The position numbers were made by a program, and so were the translations under genes. Shown in pieces: positions 59,112-64,000 of a DNA stretch of 64,000 bases (its first letter is position 1; each line of letters opens with the position of its first letter). The stretch comes from Stromatinia cepivora. Taxonomy: Eukaryota > Ascomycota > Leotiomycetes > Helotiales > Sclerotiniaceae. The stretch lies in assembly GCA_014898415.1 (NCBI GenBank), contig RCTD01000004.1:62001-126000 (forward strand). The letters are read 5' to 3'. The notes under the pieces are model-generated. The model did no database searches. It was given only the letters and a program-made list of their open reading frames with translations, and was not told where the DNA came from.

Positions 59112-60813
59112 TCAGACTTCTTCTGTAAATCTTGAGGCGTGGGAACCATCTTGCGAGGGAAGTGAACGACCCAGAACGTCTGGCCTCGGTGGTATAGGCC
59201 CAGGGGGCTCTGTAAAAGGGCCATTTTCCGTAACCGGGGTCCTTGCTGGACTTGGCCTCATGACCGGGACTCCAGAGTCTCTGTTTGGGGGTTCGAGAGG
59301 TGGGCTTGGCTGTCCTCCATAGAATCCCTGAGAATCTCGGTAGAATGAGGTGCCACTTAAAGTGTTCGAGTTAGGCATAGCAGGTACACCAGAGGGGTAG
59401 AACGATGATCCGCTCATTGTATTTGAATTTGGTTCACCAAACCCGTCACCTCCATGTTGTAAAACGGAGGGAAGCTTCTTACCAGATACCCTATAGAAGC
59501 CTCTTTCACTTCCTGCTGACGAAACTGTATTAGTTACCGTGTTTTGAGATGATCGCTTAGATTTTGAGAGGCTGGCCAGCGCTGCAGGTACGGCCATAGC
59601 GAGTGATCTGCGCTCTGTCATACTACGAGGAGCTTGATTAGGGAAACCTTGGGATTGATCTGCAGAACCACTACCATCATTCCCACCAACTCCCCCACCC
59701 CTTCCACCACCGGCGATCGTCGAAGGAGGTACACTTCCAATTGATAACATCCCACCATTCTTCTTCTTCCATCTCAACACAAGCATCAAAATAAAGAGAA
59801 GCACAGCGAGCCCAGCTATTCCACCAACTACACCCCCCACTATCCTGGATGTGGATGGTGCCGAACTCTCAGCTGTTCCATTGCCACTCCCACCGCTCCC
59901 ACCAACTGCAGCCCCTGTAGCACTGCTACTCCCGGATGTCGAACCAGTGTCGGTACTTCCACCGACAAAAACGCTACTGCTAGTCGAATCTGTTTGAGAT
60001 GACGAGGACGAGGACGAGGACGTGGATCTGGTCGAGCTGAAAGATGTCGACGATGCAGCCGAAGAAAGAAATGCAGGTGATGACAAGAAGGAAGATGTTA
60101 TCGTTGATGCAAAGGTTTCGAATGAGGATGTCGAAGTTGAATCAGTAAAAGAAATTTTGGTAGTATTAGCTGTGGATGATGAGGTAGAGATTGAAGGAGA
60201 AGCAGTTGCATTGGAAATTAATGTTGTCGAGCTTGAAGTTGAGCCTGAAAGCGAGATTGATCCTGAGTCTGGGGTCGAATTTGGAAATGAGCTAGAAATT
60301 ACTAATACCATACCATTAATATATTGTTTGCGGGAAGTGTTTGAAGACTTAGGTTAGCTTACATGTAGTTGAATTAGAATTAGGAATGAGCGTAGAAAAG
60401 CTAGTGGAAGGAGTGGAAGTCGAAGTCACATCAGTGCTCGACGATAACGATAGTATGACCTGGCCAGACGATGTAGGTTGAGCCCCAAGAGCTGTAGAAA
60501 CAGCAGAAGTATTATCTTTATTCGAAGAGGTCGCAGTAGTTGTTGTTGCCGCTTGTATTCTCAAAGACGAATAATCGCTCGCTGGAAAGGTCTGGACCGC
60601 AATAGTCGATCCATCGGCATCGACATCAATCTGTTGGACCACCGATATTGTTTGAATAACTTCTGTTATAGCGGATGCCTCAGCTGTTGCCGTTTCAACT
60701 ACCGTCGTTTGTCGTTTGTGTAATTTTTGATGTTGCTTTAAATGATTGTGGTGAGATTGCCCGTATGCATACTCGTGTCTGGCCAGAAAGAGTGATGGCT
60801 CAGCGTCGTTCAT
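59112..60813 (-). CDS. Ser/Thr-rich single-pass membrane protein (mucin/sensor-like)
   Basis: A 546-residue model. Residues about 30-270 are Ser/Thr-rich extracellular sequence (long runs of S, T and A, presumably O-mannosylated), with a Kex2-like HKR near residue 34. One transmembrane helix follows (IVGGVVGGIAGLAVLLFILM, then LVLRWKKK), and a Gly/Pro/Ser-rich cytosolic tail of about 200 residues. This layout resembles fungal wall sensors of the Wsc/Mid2 style, without a WSC domain. Exons are 60813-60363 and 60301-59112; the 61-nt intron is in phase 1. The first ATG (60813) gives no signal peptide, so an upstream exon or another start is likely missing. Confidence 0.75.
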
Positions 60814-61060
60814 GGCTCGCCCTTTTTGTTGCAGCTGCGTCTACAGCGCTCAATTGGGTACCTGATAATTCAAAAGAGTGACTTTCGCCAACTTGGGACG
60901 GTGATATTTACAACTCCTTCGTCGCCCTCATTGCCGTTGCGGAAAAAGAGGGTTTTGATTTTCGTTTTCGTGAAGGTTGGGTTTTGGGGGGGGGAATAAA
61001 AAGTGATTATTGATAAATTCACAGGATCACACAGCATTTCGCTCAGGTACAACAGATCAA

Positions 61061-61120
61061 CTTTTGGTTAGTTTTAGTTGGTTTTGGTTAGTTTTGGTTA
61101 GTTTTGATTAGTTTTGGTTA
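61061..61120. repeat. 10-bp tandem repeat, 6 copies
   Basis: Six successive decamers of consensus GTTTTGGTTA, each with at most a few differences. Confidence 0.9.
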
Positions 61121-61831
61121 GCACGGGCCAAGAACAAATTTCGCTAGAGTTACTAGGTGCCTTTTTGGTCCTTTTAGAGGTTCGTGAATAGTCAGGGCTG
61201 ACGAATTATTTCACTTTATAGAAATTTATCATCAGGGATTAAAAGTGGATGATTGAATCAATTGACCAATTATGAGATGAGAAGAAAATTAAATTAACAT
61301 GGCAGTTATCGAATAAGCACGAGGCTTCAAGGATAAAGCATGACTGCATATGCAGAACGAGAGAAACGTATTTTGTCTCTGGGGCCGTTCCTTTCGTCCC
61401 GTAATTCTTCAAATGTTCCAGATACAAAAATACGAATTTGCTAATGGGGTTCAGCAATAATTATCTATAAGATGAGGGTAAAAAGATGTGGATGAGATTT
61501 GATGACTTGGTAAGTTGGTAATAATTTGTTATTCAAATTGATGACCGACTTGGTAACAATCTATTATTCGTATTACTTAAAATAGCAAAGTAAACGTTGT
61601 CGAACCTAGGTTAATATTAATAAGTAGTTTTACTTATATCGGAGAATGTACGATGTACGTGCCCCTTTTATGTGGGTAGATACTAGAAACTAGATGTTCT
61701 TTACTGCATCAAAAGAGAGACAGAATCACATCATCGTTTTGCTCATCACATCTGGGCCAATTCGATGGGCTAAGGACGCGGAGGGAGAAACCTAATAAGT
61801 GTCATCAATAATGGATGCTGTCTTTCTGTAA

Positions 61832-61884
61832 CATTAGGATGAGCATTAGGATGAGCATTAGGATGAGCATTAGGATGAGCATTA
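61832..61884. repeat. 12-bp tandem repeat, 4.4 copies
   Basis: Perfect copies of CATTAGGATGAG in tandem. Confidence 0.95.
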
Positions 61885-62384
61885 CTGTACGGGTTTCTCC
61901 TGATTTCCCGAGATATAGGCTATAGATCACATTATGGACATTCATCGCTACCAAAGTAACCAGTAATCAATCGTCTTAATTAAATGAAATGGAATGGGAA
62001 TTTAGGTATAAGTTGGAAGAAAGAATAATTTTCAACCCAATTTTCTTGGTTTTATTCATAGGATCCTTCAAGTAACTTACTTGTAAGTAAGAAATACCTA
62101 GTTAGTTTTTAGTTTAGTGTAACTCGTACCTGACTTGCGGTTTACCATTTAAAATTGGCAAGATCAATTTTTCTCAAAGATCTCGCCATGAGCCATAATT
62201 GGCATGCATTAGTGGTTACAATATATTGTTCATAATTATTTATTTATGAAATGGCATGGCATGGCTAGCTACCTAGGTAAGATAGCGCATAAACACATCA
62301 TTTTGCATCAATTACAGTACAACCCCTGACGGAACCTTGAATTTATTGAAAGCTGTATCTGCATGAAATCAAAACATCAATGAT

Positions 62385-62432
62385 ACAATGTTACAATGTT
62401 ACAATGTTACAATGCTTCAATGTTTCAATGTT
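62385..62432. repeat. 8-bp tandem repeat, 6 copies
   Basis: Six octamers of consensus ACAATGTT, the last three drifting to TCAATGTT. It lies 80 bases upstream of the lipase-like ATG. Confidence 0.9.
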
Positions 62433-62509
62433 TCGTATCTAATCCATGAACACTTGAAATTCTAGTAAAGTGTATTCAGATATTAAGGCTGATAAATCAA
62501 AATAAGCCC

Positions 62510-64000
62510 ATGGCTACTCCTGCTCAATTAGCGGAGAAGGCTCGACAGCATCGTCCAGAAGTTCCAACAACAAGATATCATACCCCGCCCCCACTTCCAC
62601 CACGAGGACAGTCTATCCAGGCCCCTCCACCGTACACAGATGATGATGCGAGAAGGAACGAATTAATCTCAAAGCAATGGCGTTCAAATGACCCAAGATC
62701 ATCTTCTACACATTCTTTAGTCCCTTCAGAATCTAATCGAGATGGCCGTCGTAAATTATTACTCATCTATATTCATGGATTCATGGGCAACGAAACCAGT
62801 TTCCAAAGTTTTCCTGCTCATGTTCATAATCTTCTAAGTATCACGCTCGAAGCAACTCATATTGTTCATACAAAGATTTATCCTAGATATAAGTCCAGAA
62901 AAGCTATCAACTTTGCTCGAGATGATTTTAGCAACTGGTAAGTCCTTCTCCTACTATCACCATTCATTACCAGCTAAAGATTGTGCCAGGCTAGAGCCCC
63001 ATGAAGATTCTTTGACCGACATCATTCTACTAGGTCATAGTATGGGAGGGATTCTATCTTCGGAGGTCGTTCTCCAACCGCCATCTCCTCCAGCAAATCG
63101 TCCCTTTCGCCATAGGATATTGGGAACTATTAGCTTTGATACGCCATTTCTAGGTATGCATCCTGGAGTTGTGGTTAGTGGAATTGGAAGTCTTTTTAGA
63201 CCCGCGCCACATCCTCCAAGCTCAAGAACAGGGTCATTATCGCCCACCGGGGCAAGTTCGCCGTCGATAAACGGTCCTGTATCTACAGCAAGCCTCGCAG
63301 ACACACTCTCAGACTCGAATACTATGTATCAAGAAATTGATGGACAAAGCATGACGTCTTTAGCTACGCTACCACCAAATGATAAATACTACAATGCCCC
63401 CTTCTTCAACGATATCAGAATACCGGAGCGAAAAGGATTTGACAACTTCTTACATTTTGTCAACAAGCATGCTGAGGGTGTTGGGATAACAGCCAAGTTA
63501 GGTGGTTTAACTTCTGCAACCACACAGTATTTTATGTCCCATTTAGAGTTTGGTAGTTGTCTGGCAGATTATCCCGGCATGATGAATCGTTATTCCAAAA
63601 TACGTGCTCTGGAAGATGTTGATGAACTTGCTCGGGGAAGCAATTCTGTCAATCAAGATCAAACCTCCCGGAGAAGATTCATTAATTATTACACTGCAAG
63701 TACTGGTCGGCCCAAGAAGCCCCAAAATTCTGCTGTTGAAGAATCCCTTCATGATAACGCCGTGTTGGAGGCGGGAATGAGTAACTTAAGCCTAGATCAT
63801 TCCGAAACTCAGCCCTCAACATCAGATGAGAATAAAAATATGACGGATATTAACCTTGATTTGGCCAATGGTATACATATGCAGCAGGTTGAGGAACAGA
63901 TGCAAGAGTTAGGTAACAGTTCAGGAGTTCAGGAAGATGCTCTACGGTCACCAGAACTGCTACATATTGATTCAATGCCAATCGAAGAAGATGAACCTGT
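62510..64000 (+). CDS. Alpha/beta-hydrolase, DUF676 lipase-like (partial)
   Basis: The first about 480 residues of a serine hydrolase related to DUF676/YOR059-type putative lipases. A Pro-rich N-terminus (about 80 residues) precedes the hydrolase core: LLLIYIHGFMGNETSFQSFP (HG oxyanion region) and, after the intron, LLGHSMGGILSSEVV with the nucleophile elbow GHSMG. SFDTPFLGMHPGVV follows. Later sequence is low-complexity and acidic. Exons are 62510-62937 and 62990 to the window edge; the 52-nt intron (GTAAGT..CCAG) splits a Trp codon. The frame is open to base 64000, so the 3' end is outside the window. The substrate is unknown. Confidence 0.88.

Larger units (their letters stand above)
60814..62509. 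other. 1.7-kb divergent intergenic region with minisatellites
   Basis: Between the membrane mucin gene and the lipase-like gene. Contains three unrelated short tandem arrays (61061, 61832, 62385). The minus frame 60870-61052 could include an unseen first exon of the mucin gene, but no in-phase splice was found. Confidence 0.5.

Overview
The window looks like nuclear DNA of a filamentous ascomycete (Pezizomycotina). It carries 20-plus eukaryotic genes on both strands, most of them interrupted by short introns (about 45-95 nt) with GT..AG borders and CTAAC/CTGAC-like branch points. It has AT-rich intergenic sequence and several typically fungal families: a Zn(II)2Cys6 regulator, a Pop8-like RNase P subunit, a DUF7137-type cell-surface protein, an azgA purine permease, and tuberin and m-AAA protease homologues. 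The moderate GC content and protein flavour suggest a leotiomycete such as Botrytis or Sclerotinia, but that is inference and cannot be proven from the sequence alone. I saw no rRNA, convincing tRNA, CRISPR, virus or large transposon.

Layout. 1-7.9 kb: the end of an aspartokinase gene, a 3.5-kb stretch with one tentative small gene, azgA, then a 2-kb stretch with one candidate exon. 7.9-15.7 kb (minus strand): a universal-stress-domain protein, eIF3 subunit L and the exportin CSE1. 16.9-22.0 kb (plus): a 1,691-residue tuberin (TSC2). 22.8-25.8 kb: POP8-like, SPT4 and KIN17. 27-32 kb: a small secreted protein and an O-methyltransferase with a broken first exon, separated by a 2.6-kb desert. 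33.4-38.4 kb: a DUF7137-type secreted membrane protein, a CDK11-like kinase and NDUFAF7. 39.4-43.1 kb: a divergent gene pair corresponding to the two halves of the plant Tm-1 protein, with a 392-bp MITE in their shared promoter. 43.9-48.0 kb: a Golgi pH regulator homologue and a two-RRM protein with eight exons. 49.2-64 kb: a small unknown protein, two long microsatellites, a mitochondrial m-AAA protease, a C6 transcription factor, a Ser/Thr-rich single-pass membrane protein, and the start of a DUF676-like lipase that runs off the window.

Most genes are housekeeping: translation, nuclear transport, TORC1 control, transcription elongation, RNA processing, and mitochondrial quality control and complex I assembly. 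The accessory layer is small: the secreted protein, the methyltransferase, the membrane mucin and the MITE. The clearest functional unit is the Tm-1-like pair. Gene models were built by eye from reading frames and splice signals; every coding exon set given here sums to whole codons, except the methyltransferase, whose first exon carries a one-base shift, and the lipase, which runs off the window.
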